Assembly: GCA_023213315.1 (NCBI GenBank)
Contig: JAKCPI010004937.1
Location: forward strand, 1 to 64,000
Source: Euborellia annulipes
Taxonomy: Eukaryota; Arthropoda; Insecta; Dermaptera; Anisolabididae
DNA length: 64,000 nt
Reading direction: 5' to 3'
The position numbers and the translations under genes are program-made. The notes under the pieces were generated by a model. The model searched no databases. It saw only the letters and a list, made by a program, of their open reading frames with translations, and was not told where the DNA came from. Positions 1 through 10,710 of this stretch are shown piece after piece (the first letter of the stretch is position 1; each line of letters begins with the position of its first letter).

Positions 1-434
1 GAAAAGAGCTAGAAATTTGAAATTTTATATTTAAGTTAGGCACCCCCATGGGACGTGACACGAAGCTTTTGAACAAAATCGAACAAAGAGTACTAGTACT
101 TTACTGATGCACTTTTTCAGTTTTTTTCGATTTTCTCAAAATTTGCTCCAACGATTTTTTTTAAAATTCAAAAATCAATTATTTTTTAGATTCTCTATAA
201 AATGTATATTCTCATTTTGTCATTGAAATCTTCTGAAGACCACTTTACTCTTGTACTAGATAGGGGAAATGGTTACCATGCTAACAAAATATAAATATTT
301 TCCCATACTTTAAATTTTACATCTTGAAAATCGAATGTACCGTACTGTTGGAAACTAAATATGTGTCGATACAAAAAAATCTGGTGTGACAAGCACAGAA
401 CACAACTTTCGATTACCGAAGGTAAGAGAAAGTA
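1..434 (-). mobile_element. DHE copy, truncated by the window start
   Basis: Matches the minus orientation of the DHE reference copy at 19306-19986. It holds the inner part with the agtactagtact palindrome (about 90-101), the conserved aattattttttag block near 177, and the inner half of the end hairpin (cgattaccgaaggtaagaga, 410-429). The outer half of that hairpin is missing after 434, so this copy is broken at both visible edges. Confidence 0.85.
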
Positions 435-2967
435 ATAATTAAAAATGATATGAGATCTCAAATATCAATTCCTGACTTTTTTTACTCCAACCAGGTATTC
501 AATATAGAACAGAATCCACTCTCTGGTCGCGTTATTAATATTTTATTTATTTTTCTTTCCTTTTTTTGACTACAGTAATAATAAGGGATAAAGTAAGAGA
601 CTATTTTCTGACCAATAGATATCCGGTAAGAATAGGGTCTTATCTTATCTCGATCAGCCCTTCCGAAATGCCTTCTATATTACAGTTTCCATTGGCATAG
701 TTCTATTCTTCCCTTTATATTTACACCCGATTCCCTTCAGCGGTCCATAAAAATGCTCACTGGGGAAAGAAACGAATTTAAGACGGTGACGGTATACACA
801 AAATGCATTAAGTCTTGTATTATCAAGGGGGGACTCAGTCCCTTCTTAACACTTCATAGACAAATTCACACGCCGAAATAAGCACCATTTCCCGAATAAA
901 AGAAAAATAAAATGACCTCGTTTTTTTTTTATACCCAATTCTTTTCTTCCTACCTTTTTTTTTCTATTCGTCGTTACAAATATGATCGATTGCAAATACA
1001 GTATTTTATTTAGATATTTTCGTGAAATCAATGGTTTTGAAAACGACTAGAAGTTTATAATTTTTATGAATCAAATTTTTTCTGATTACTGAGGATATAT
1101 AAGCACGTCCATACATATTTAAATTAATTGGTAGCCAATATACAATGTTGAGGTTTAAAAGAGTGACAGATCATGAAGCTTCCACTGATACTTCTTTATG
1201 CGATGTAAGAATTTTTGTTTTGTAGATATAAAAGCTAAATGCCCACTTTGTATTTCAGACAAAACCTCGAACTAATCCAAAATTGTATTATGTAATCTAA
1301 AGCTTATTTAAATTAACTTTAATAAAAAAAAATAAATTTTATTTTTCGAATTTACACATATAAATATGACTTGGTTTTTTGATTTAAACACATCTATATT
1401 CATAGGTCCACTTTAAAAATATTTATTTTATTCATTTAATTTTCCGCATTAAAGGGAAAATATAGTCTATATTTATTTCTTTTTCCTCTTTTTTTCATAC
1501 CAATTCAATTGAGTTTTCAATAATTTCTTGAAGTTGTCAATCCGACTGAATGGGGATTTCGTAATAACCTTAAAAAAACAAAGCGGAAGTTCTTTTACCA
1601 ACTTTCATACTTTCCATTCAATTGTGTTTTTTATGAATCTAGGCTATTTTGAAAATGCAAATTCCATACATACTTTTTATTGGAATTATGGGAAATTATT
1701 TTGTTTGAACTAAATAGAAATTTCTAGTTGGTGTTTGGTTCCTAGAATATAATAAACAAACCGCCGAGTTACTATTAAAAGGCTGATTTCCAGGATGTCA
1801 GTGTCGGGGGGTGACGGCATTTTAAGAGGTATTGGGGGGAAATTTTGTTTTTCTGGTGTAAGTCTTGGGAAAAAAATCATTCTTAAAATATGTTATTTTA
1901 ACATCAAAACCCTTTCTGTGTCGGAATTTTTTTTTTCTCCCGACAACCCCGCCCTGTTGATTTCAATAAAAATTGAACATTGATTTTTTCTCTGGAAATT
2001 TAATATTTGCATACTAGAAAAATTTTGGGTAATCCAAAGAAAATTCATTTCCTGTGAATCCTTAGCAGCAAAAAGGGATTTATGCTAGGACATATTTTCT
2101 AATGAAAAAAAAAAAAACATTTCATGATAATAATAAAAAAAATAATATTTTGAAATGTAAACTTAAAGAATTTTTAATCCTCTCCGCCCGATGGAAATAC
2201 ACTATATTGAGACATCCCAGACATTTTAAGCTTACTATGTCTTTTATTTTCTTAATCCCCAATTGACATTATTATTTTTTCCATTTTTGGTTTTTATAAT
2301 ATTTTATTACCAAACGAGAAAAGTATAGGTTGTATAAAAAGAAAACATCTAGTAACATTTAAAACAAATACAAATTAATCATACATATCCCTTTAATTCT
2401 GTACAATATTTTATTAAATTTTTTCTTTTTTATTTAAATAAAAAAATGTCAATATCAAAATAATTCAAACAAATATATGTTGAAGAGCCATTGTCTTTTG
2501 GTTAAACAAATTAATCTCTATGCGAATTTGCTAGCATTAATCAATCGAAGGGTATCCGATAGTAATTTCATTATACGGCTGCAAGTGACACAGTTTGCTA
2601 TTGACGGTTGATTGATTGATTGCTCATTCATTATATATCAGATACTGTCTGTCTGGGGTTAGATTCAGACAACAACAACAAAACTTGATTGATTTTCCTG
2701 TCTAAGGAATGACGAAAATATTTTTCGTTAACTTCTCATATATAAATAAATCTTCGAAAATCTTTGTTTAAAATTCTTTTTTTTTTATGTAAATAAATGG
2801 GTGGGGGTTTAAAGATCTGATGAATAGTTACCACTCCAGGTATACATATTGAATTTTTACAAATGGAAAATAAATATTATATTATTTGAATAGATAGATA
2901 TATGTATAGGTCTACATTTTATATTTGAATATCAAAACCATTTTAAATAAAACAATATTTGTCAATA
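435..2967. other. AT-rich intergenic DNA, no gene seen
   Basis: Homopolymer-rich sequence without a convincing reading frame. A possible tiny exon (acceptor ttccag before 1795, donor-like gtattg after 1828) was considered but has no supporting frame. A short tgattgattgattg run lies near 2608. Confidence 0.6.
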
Positions 2968-3065
2968 AATATTAGTTAATATACACACAGGAAGTTTATT
3001 TCTATTGCAGGTATTAGGCAATTAATTTAATAAAGATGACTTTATTTTTTGGTGAAAATTTTATT

Positions 3066-3126
3066 CCGACGACCAGCTAGCGCTAACCTTCTGGTTTCGG
3101 CCACAGAGGGCCATCGTCAGGCCTGT
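3066..3126 (-). ncRNA. Type I hammerhead ribozyme motif
   Basis: On the minus strand the core reads CTGACGA (3120-3114), a stem II GGCC/GGCC closed by a six-base loop, GAAA (3098-3095), then stem III ACCAG/CTGGT ending in the canonical GUC cleavage triplet. Stem I (caggc with gtcgg) has three Watson-Crick pairs, one wobble and one mismatch. One extra T follows the CTGACGA box. All invariant core bases are present, so self-cleavage is plausible but untested. Confidence 0.7.
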
Positions 3127-3539
3127 AAAAACAATTTTTTATATCAACAGGTTAGTCATAGTGGAATACAATAGTATTGTGTGTAATATTATTTTACATT
3201 CTTTCGTTCATAGAAAGTATCTAACAAGGATCAAAGTTTGTAATTAAATAAATAAAATTCATCTTATAATTGTAAAATTATTTTTTTATAACATACCTAA
3301 AATTTTCTTTCTCCTTATTTAAGTATTCTTTATGTATAATATATATAATAAGGAGAAAGAAATTTTAGGTATGTTATAAAAAAATAATTTTACAATTATA
3401 AGATGAATTTTATTTATTTAATTACAAACTTTGATCCTTGTTAGATACTTTCTATGAACGAAAGAATGTAAAATAATATTACACACAATACTATTGTATT
3501 CCACTATGACTAACCTGTTGATATAAAAAATTGTTTTTA

Positions 3540-3592
3540 CAGGCCTGACGATCTCTGTGGCCGAAACCAGAAGGTTGCTAGCTGGTCGTCGG
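3540..3592 (+). ncRNA. Type I hammerhead ribozyme motif, weakened stem II
   Basis: CTGACGA at 3545-3551, GAAA at 3563-3566, stem III ACCAG (3566-3570) with CTGGT (3582-3586), cleavage expected after C3587, stem I 3540-3544 with 3588-3592. Against the other arm, four bases of stem II are deleted (tctctgtggcc remains), which should reduce or abolish activity. Confidence 0.6.
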
Positions 3593-3878
3593 AATAAAAA
3601 TTTTCACCAAAAAATAAAGTCATCTTTATTAAATTAATTGCCTAATACCTCAATAGGAAATAAACTTCCTGTGTGTATATTAATCAATATATTCCTACAT
3701 CTCCTGGATTCTAAATAAATATTAGGTCTATAGTATTTTTATATTTTTTCCATAGAGAAGGAAGGAAGGTATTGCAATCATACCAAATGTGATATTTGCA
3801 AGATTTGGATAAATGAATACAGAATTTGGCCATAATTCTTTAAGGTTTTACAAAAATAGCAAGAAAAGAATAGAATAG

Positions 3879-4533
3879 AAAAAAATCTGGTGTGACTGGC
3901 GCACAGCACACAACTTCCTCTTACCTTCGGTAATCGAAAGTTGTGTACTGTGCTTGTCACACCAGATTTTTTGTGTTGAAATGTATTTAGTTTACCGACA
4001 GTACGGTACATTCAAATTTCAAGATGTAAAATTTATAAGTATGGGAAAATATTTATATCTTGTTACCATAGCAATCATTTCTCATATATTTTATATGAAG
4101 TACAAGAGTAAAGCGGTTTTGAGAAGATTTCAATAGCAAAATGAGAATATACATTTTAAAGAGAATCTAAAAAATAATTGATTTTTGAATTTAAAAAAAA
4201 ATCGTTGGAGCAAATTTAGAGAAAACCGAAAAAAACTGAAAAAGTGCATCAGTAAAGTACTAGTACTCTTTGGTCGATTTTGTTCAAAAGCTTCGTGTCA
4301 CGTCCCATGGGGGTGCCTAACTTAAATATACAATTTCAACCTCCTAGCTCTTTTCGTTCTTGAGATATTTTGTTCACAAACTGAAGAAAAGAACAGACAG
4401 ACAGACCATGTCGCGAAAACCACTTTTTTGGATTCAGGGGACCTCAAAACGTGAAGATCCATCAAAATCTCGACATCGAATTTTTGACATGAATCCAATA
4501 CTTTCTCACTATATATAGAGGTAAGAGAAAGTA
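3879..4533 (+). mobile_element. DHE, near full-length copy
   Basis: Begins with the large end hairpin (aatctggtgtgactgg to ccagattttttgtg, 3882-3974), continues through the conserved body and the aaagtactagtact palindrome (near 4255), a short cagacagacagac tract (4393-4406), and ends with the second hairpin closed by ggtaagagaaagta at 4533. It lies head to head with the copy at 4779-5455, with a SINE between them. Confidence 0.9.
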
Positions 4534-4557
4534 ACAAAAGGTTTCTAAATTCTCTTT

Positions 4558-4700
4558 TGATAGAGCATTCATTAGCTTCTGGTGCCAAATGTCAAGGGTT
4601 CGCATCCCGTCCCAGTCGAGAATTGAATTGGATACCAATCAAGTGAAATAAATAGGGATGAGGTCTAAATGGCCTTAGACGCCGAAAAAAAAAAAAAAAA
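4558..4700 (+). mobile_element. S2 SINE (tRNA-like head, A-tail)
   Basis: Carries a tRNA-like head with a B-box-like gggttcgcatcccg, the S2 body ending in ctaaatggccttagacgccg, and a 17-base A-tail. The A-box region is worn. Orientation is plus. No clear target duplication was found. Confidence 0.75.
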
Positions 4701-4778
4701 TTACTTAATTACTAATATTCTTGAAAGTATTTTATTCTATTCTTTTACAAATTTTTCTTGTATGAATTTTGTAATTTT

Positions 4779-5455
4779 TACTTTCTCGTACCTCTATATA
4801 TATGTTAATATATAGAGAGAGAAAGTATTGGATTCATGTCAAAAATTCGATGTCGAGATTTTGATGGATCTTCACGTTTTGAGGTCCCCTGAATCCAAAA
4901 AAGTGGTTTCGCGACATGGTCTGTCTGTGTGTCTGTCTGTGTGTCTGTGTGTGTGTCTGTGAACAAAATATCTCAAGAACGAAAAGAGCTAGGAAGTTGA
5001 AATGTTTATATTTAAGTTAGGCACCCCCATGGGACGTGACACGAAGCTTTTGAACAAAATCGCCAAAGAGTACTAGTACTTTACTGATTCACTTTTTTCA
5101 GTTTTTTTCGATTTTCTCTAAATTTGCTCCAACGATTTTTTTTAAAATTCAAAAATCAATTATTTTTTAGATTCTCTATAAAATGTATATTCTCATTTTG
5201 TGATTGAAATCTTCTGAAGACCACTTTACTCTTGTACTCCATAGAAAAGATAGGAGAAATGGTTGCCATGGTATCAAAATATAAATATTTTCCCATACTT
5301 ATAAATTTTACATCTTGAATTCAATTGTACCCTACTGTCGGAAACTAAATACATGTCGACACAAAAATCTGGTGAGACAAGCACAGTACACAACTTTCGA
5401 TTACCGAAGGTAAGAGAAAGTTGTGTGCTGCGCCAGTCACACCAGATTTTTTTTT
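4779..5455 (-). mobile_element. DHE, full-length copy
   Basis: Starts with the small end hairpin (tactttctcgtacc to gagagaaagta) and ends with the large hairpin at 5455 (caccagatttttttttaatt). The internal TG-rich microsatellite is expanded here (4919-4961). Element sides facing the neighbouring plus-strand copy match it closely, so 3879-5455 forms an imperfect inverted pair. Confidence 0.9.
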
Positions 5456-6504
5456 AATTTTGTGATTTTTCTAATTTTTACATTTGGTGGAGGGAGGGGG
5501 TGAATCCCAGAATACAGTCTTCAATGATATAAAATATAATTTCTAATTTCTATTCAACTTATAAGCCCTGCGGGGTTGAATAATATAAACTCTCTTTCAC
5601 ATTTTAGTATTAATAAAAAATTTCCAACTTCTTTCAAGAAATTCCTTTCCACTCTGTTTTCAATTATTTCAGCAAATAACTTAGGGCAAAACAACTTTTT
5701 CAAAGTAATTTGACTATTATACTATGAAAAAAAATTAATCTCTTTTTTATGAAAAGATAAGTTGAAATGTTGTTTCAAATGCTCATTTTTGAGTCAAAAG
5801 ATTTGAAGTCATTTCATGTACTTAGTTCCCTGAGACTTATCAAAAGTTTGAACCAAAAAGTTGAAGGTGTTATCAAACCAATGAGAAAAGTTACTTAGTG
5901 GATACTTAATGAAAGAGAGTGGATAATTTAAAAAAGGAAAAAAAAAAACTTCAAAAACATTCCCATTCTATACAGCAAAAAAGTTTAGCCCAACTCTTTC
6001 TCGCATTTATTAATAATAAAATTAATAATCCGAATAATTTAACCACTTATTTTTAATTCTAAATTTTTGGAAATTTCTTTTGGTACTAAACCAAAAATAA
6101 ATTTATATTTTGGTTTATACATCATTAAATTCTTATCAAGTTTTTATTTAGGCTATTATAGAAATTAATATACTTATTTCAAACAATTTTTCTTTTTATA
6201 ACTCTAAACACCGGAAAAATTTAACCCTTAACGTTTTTATTTAAAGAGAAATAATTTATTCTTTAAACAAAAGCCCTAAGGGAAGTTATTTTTATAACGT
6301 AAACCAATGTATATTTTTCATCTAAACATCATTAAATATTTATTTAAAAAAAAAATTTCGAAATAATTTACCTATTGATTTTAATCATATGGGTATTTAT
6401 TTATTTATTTATTCATATTATACCTAGAGCTATAAATACTACATAGAGAGACAAATAACAAATCAATTTTTACTTTCATATAACCTATAGAATATAATCA
6501 TAAA
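5456..6504. other. AT-rich DNA, nothing recognised
   Basis: No reading frame, repeat family or structured element could be supported between the two DHE copies beyond homopolymer runs. Confidence 0.6.
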
Positions 6505-7345
6505 TAAATCTGGTGTGTCCTGTCGCACAGCACACAACTTTCTTTTACCTAGGTAATTGAAAGTTGTATTAAGTGCTTGTTACACCCGATTTTTTGTGTC
6601 CACATATATTTAGTTTATAAATATGGAAAATATTTATTTTTTGTTACCATGCAAATGTTTCCCATGAAGTACAAGATTAAAGTGTACTTCAAAAGATTTT
6701 GCGGGCAAATAATGAAAACATACATTTTAAAGAGCATCTAAAAAATAATTGATTTATGAATTTTAATCAAAATCGTTAGAGTGAATTTTGAGAAAATTCT
6801 TATTACGTTTCGACTTTCTTATTGAGTCATCCTCAGGGCCTACAAATAATGAATACAAGATTATGTCATGTTCAAGTCCATTATATAAAATTTACAATTT
6901 ATACCTATTTAAATTGGGATGATTTTTGTTATTTTTTATTTAAAAATATGTTAATGAATATAATTGTAAATTTTATATAATGCACTTGAACATGACATAA
7001 AAGATAATCATCTTGTATTTATTATTGTGGGCCCTGAGGATGACTCAATAAGAGAGTCGAAACGTAATACGCGTCCGTTGGCCAAGAAAAGCTGAAATAA
7101 CATAAGATTATAATTAAAATTTGTGATTTTATTTAAAAAAAAAATTATATATACCAAAGAAATTTACTCACCTAAGCCGGTGAATGACATCCTGATCCTT
7201 CAATTAACCTGATGAAAATGGACAATCGCCAAGGATTCTCAAATTCAACGAGAATTTCCATCAAAATCTTGACATTTAATTTTTGCCATGAATCCAATAC
7301 TGTACTTTCTCTCTCTATATATAGTCTATAGATAAGAGAAAGTAA
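6505..7345 (+). mobile_element. DHE split by a foldback insertion
   Basis: The large end hairpin and body run from 6505 to about 6797 and stop inside the conserved ttgagaaaat block. The far end resumes at 7258 (tccatcaaaatcttgacatt) and finishes with the small hairpin at 7345. The middle of the element is replaced by the hammerhead-type foldback at 6798-7257, so that element arrived after this DHE, with loss of internal sequence. Confidence 0.8.
6798..7257. mobile_element. Foldback with hammerhead-like cores inside a DHE
   Basis: Arms 6800-6900 and 6960-7069 are near-exact reverse complements. The plus arm reads CTGAGGA (7034-7040), a GACTC/GAGTC stem II, GAAA (7059-7062) and a stem III ACG/CGT ending in GUC (7073-7075). 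The left arm stops before the cleavage triplet. Stem I is poor, so this looks like a decayed hammerhead of the Penelope/retrozyme kind. The 7070-7257 flank has no obvious partner. Confidence 0.65.
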
Positions 7346-7539
7346 AAATCAATTTCTACTGAAATATACATTTTGAGATCTTATTCTATCTATTCTTATT
7401 CTATCCTATTCTGTATTTTATTTAATCATTTAAATCTTCTCTATTACTCCAATTCTTATTTAAAACCCTTTTATAAATTATCCCCTTAATGTCCATAATT
7501 AGCTTATAAATTAATATTCGTATAATTAGAAACGAAATA

Positions 7540-7965
7540 GCCCATCCACAAATATAATAGCCGAATTGTTTCAACATGTCGCTCACTGTGCTTTACTAAT
7601 TACTTAGCAGGAAGATGAGGTGGGCTATATATACAGGGCATCCTAAGAGACAAGCATCTTAGCCTCATTGTAAAAGGTCTCGGCACCCGGAGATGAGGGG
7701 ATTCTAATTAAATTAATAAAGCTGGGTGGAGGCATTTAATGGAGATGTCGGCTGGCCATTAAGACTTGGACTGGGGAGGGTTAATGGACCAGTTCTGACT
7801 GACCCTCTTCCCCATCCGAAACCTTTCCTCTTTCATCCCCCAAGTTCAAATAGCTTTTGAATTATAAATGTGCCGTGGCTGGGCGATACGCTCCATATAT
7901 ACTCTTGTATATGGCTGCTGAGAATTGAATGCAAGCGCTGGGCTTGTATTTTGTCAAGTTAACAT
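7540..7965 (+). promoter_or_regulatory. Less AT-rich unique island with TATA-like motif
   Basis: This block contrasts with its AT-rich surroundings and shows none of the repeat families here. It has ctatatatac (7625-7634) in a GC-rich setting, an initiator-like ctcattg about 35 bp downstream, and homeodomain-type taattaaattaataa sites near 7690. It could be a promoter, an enhancer or a non-coding exon. No frame of note was seen. An A-run follows at 7966. Confidence 0.25.
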
Positions 7966-8437
7966 TAAAAAAAAAAAAAAAAAAAAGCGGGATGAGGACA
8001 TAAAAAACTACTATACGCTATGTTCGTTCGCTGCTGGTTTTTGAATTAAATTATCACTAGAGAGAGATACAACGCTTAATGGCTTTCTTTAAGGTTTATA
8101 CTTACCAAGTCACTTTTTTTTTTCTAAATTTATAACATGTTAGGTAATTAGGGGTTTGACTTTAAATAAAATGGTAATTTAGAAATTTTTAAAATATACT
8201 GTATCATAGTCTTTGAAATTAAGTCATTGCTATATTATATTATTTTTTCCTCTATCTCCAGTAAAATGGAGAAATGGGATTTTTTTCCCAAAAAAATAAA
8301 CAAAACTGAATCTTCACATTCAGTTTTTAAGTGTTTTATTCTACATATATAATTATTTTTAAAATTAGATTATATGTCTCGCCTCTTGTACTAAAAGTCA
8401 CAAGTTCCTTCCCCATTCCAAATGATAAAATTTTTAA
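7966..8437. other. A-run and AT-rich spacer
   Basis: A 20-base A-run (about 7967-7986) could mark the 3' end of an old retro-insertion. The rest to the next DHE shows nothing recognisable. Confidence 0.5.
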
Positions 8438-8866
8438 CTTTCTCTTAGCTATATATCTAGAAAGAAAGTATTGGTTTCAAGTCAAAAATTGTCGAGATTT
8501 TGATGGAAATAGAAGTTTTGAGGTCCCCTGAGTCCAATAAAGTGAGTCCCGCAAAATGGTCTATCTGTGTTCAATTTAAATTATGAAGAAATTGATGGTG
8601 AAATTTTATATTTAAGTTACTCGCCCTCTCCCCCTGAGCTGTGAAAATAAGCTTTTAATCAAAATCGGCCAAAGAATACTAGTACTTTACTGATGTACAA
8701 AGTCTTTTTCAGCATCTATGGCCATTTAGAACCCGTACCTATATATTTAAATTAAAATTTTACATCTTGAATTCAATCTGATGTAGGGCCTAATGTCGGG
8801 GACTAAATATATGTCGACATGAAAAATCTGATGTGTTAAGCACAGAACACAACTTTCTATTATCGA
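8438..8866 (-). mobile_element. Diverged DHE with S2 fragment inserted
   Basis: Starts with a worn small hairpin (actttctcttagct near 8438) and ends in the first half of the large hairpin (ctgatgtgttaagcacagaa, ending about 8866). The body is interrupted at 8703-8741 by an S2 SINE tail fragment in minus orientation (cagcatctatggccatttag), which replaces part of the element. Confidence 0.75.
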
Positions 8867-9189
8867 ATTGTTTGCTTGGTTTTTAATAGTTCAATAAAAT
8901 TTTGATGAGCTGAGGAAATTTATGTTTAATTGACTTGAAGGTAAAATACTAATTCACTTCTTTGAAGCTGTCCAAGAACGAACCTTGTTGTTAATAATTT
9001 CTAGAGATTCACAATCATTCCAAGTCACCTTCAATGAATCACAGGCTATTTGGTTGCCTATATGCAAGGAACCAAACATGAACTCATATTATTTCTTTCC
9101 CCTAATCTTTTCCTGTTATTCTCATTATTCAATAGCTGTTTGATAGCTATTTATTAATTAATAATACACATTCTTATAAAAGCTTTCAA

Positions 9190-9286
9190 TGGGTCGTTTT
9201 GATAACTTACCTACCCCAACATTAAAATAGCCTCCCTATGGGAGGCTATTTTAATGTTGGGGTAGGTAAGTTATCAAAACGACCCA
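9190..9286. repeat. Perfect 47-bp palindrome with 3-base loop
   Basis: 9190-9236 and 9240-9286 are exact reverse complements separated by tat. The loop end is gcctccctatgggaggc. No mismatch in 47 pairs means a very recent origin or active maintenance. It matches no other element here. Confidence 0.95.
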
Positions 9287-10550
9287 TAGGAAAATCTAAC
9301 CCCTTCGGATTTATCTAAAATTGATATTATTAATGTTTTTATATACTTGAGATAATTTAACTTTAATTATTTAAGTTGGAACCAACTTAGATATTTGAAA
9401 CAGTAATCCATCCATTAATGTAATTAATTGGAGAAAAAATGTAATTAAAATCAGAATCTAATTCATAAAAATTATTAATCCATGAAATTAACAATTTTAC
9501 AATAAAATAAAATAAAGCTATATACAGTAGAATTTTTTGCTTCTATCTTCCTTTTTGAGTACAAAAAATTAATGTTCGATACTAACATAGTTATGATAAA
9601 TACATTTTATTTCAAATATAAAAAAAAATAAACTTTATTCTCTCTATTTAACTTTTAACTTTATTTATCATAAAATAAGTTATCTGATTTCGTTTTAATT
9701 AATTCAGAAATCTCATTTTCCATTGTACGCATTTAATAAGATAAAATAATCATAATTACTTATTATATAAATAAATTAATGGAGGGGAAGATGTTTTCTG
9801 CCTTCCCTTTAGATTCGTGTTTTTTCCGAGTAACAAGAACGGTGAAAAGGATCTTCTAACCATTAACTCCTATCTTAGTTAATCCAAGGCTTTAATGCCC
9901 TAAGACTCAAGCTTTGCTTACATAGCAACTTGAAACGGATGAATCCAACTCGGGCCTTTTCAAAGAAACTCGCTTGCCTTCAAACAATAACAGTCAAACA
10001 ATTCAAAATGGTTATTAAACATAATGAACCATTAAAAAAAAATTTCCCTTCGAACATATTCTCTTACATTAATAGAGTAAAATTCACTGCCCCATTGTCT
10101 TGGAAATAACGAGGGAATCTTTGAGATTTGAAGATAAATTAAATTAGAAAAAAAGATGATGAGATTAATTTTTTAACTCATTGAATAGAAATTACTAAAG
10201 AGGTTTTATAAAAATTATACATAATTTCGAAATAAATTTTTTTTTCTTTGCTATTTAATTAAAATAAAATTAAAAAATCAATTATAAAATAAAATTTATA
10301 AAATTTTATTAAAAAACTAGCTACAAGCGCTTCGCTCGCTCTTGAAGCTAGTTATAAAATAAAATTTATAAAATATTTATAAAAAATAAATAGTAATAGG
10401 CCTAATAATAAAATTTCGCCTGAGTTAAGATTCATTTTAAAAAATTTTCTGAAATAATTTAGCTTGAGATCTCAACTATGCGTCAGTGAAAGAATTTTAA
10501 AAATCGGATTGGTATAAGCACACTATATGGTATACTTAAATTTCTTAATT
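9287..10550. other. AT-rich DNA with one unique segment
   Basis: Mostly low complexity. A less AT-rich stretch at about 9780-10015 has no frame or splice signals I trust. The small structured insert at 10282-10374 is listed separately. Confidence 0.5.
10282..10374. repeat. Hairpin insert flanked by 23-bp direct repeats
   Basis: The same 23 bp (beginning ttataaaataaaatttat) occurs at 10282-10304 and 10352-10374. Between them lies an inverted repeat aactagct/agctagtt with inner caag/cttg around cgcttcgctcgct. The layout resembles a tiny mobile insert with a target duplication, or a duplication around a hairpin. Confidence 0.7.
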
Positions 10551-10710
10551 TTTTTTTAACATCTATTTCGGCATCTAAGGTCATTTAGACCCCATGCCTA
10601 TTTCAATTGATTGGGGCCAATTCACATTAATTCTTGGCTCTGAAAGCGAACCGAATCTCTGACCTCTAGCACAAAAGGCAGGTAATGTGCTAATAACCAG
10701 CGCCATTCCA
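10551..10710 (-). mobile_element. S2 SINE, minus orientation
   Basis: Reads from the tail (ttcggcatctaaggtcattt) into the body (tagaccccatgcctattt) and a degraded tRNA-like head (gcgaaccgaatctctgacct). It lacks a clear A-tail complement beyond the short T-run at its left edge. Confidence 0.75.

Larger units (their letters stand above)
2968..3693. mobile_element. Long palindrome with a hammerhead ribozyme in each arm
   Basis: Two arms of about 350 bp (2968-3322 and 3344-3693) are nearly exact reverse complements around a short AT loop. The outer ends carry tatacacacaggaagttta and its complement. Each arm contains a hammerhead core, annotated separately. Hammerhead motifs are known in the terminal repeats of Penelope-like retroelements and in retrozymes, so this may be two head-to-head copies of such a non-autonomous unit. 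No reverse transcriptase or other protein is encoded. Confidence 0.85.

Noticed and set aside
3954..4136. Recurring peptides in DHE copies (for example MGKYLYFVTMATIS and LDSCQKFDVEILMD)
   Set aside because: They recur because the DNA repeats; frames are broken differently in each copy and both strands are open, so no protein is supported.
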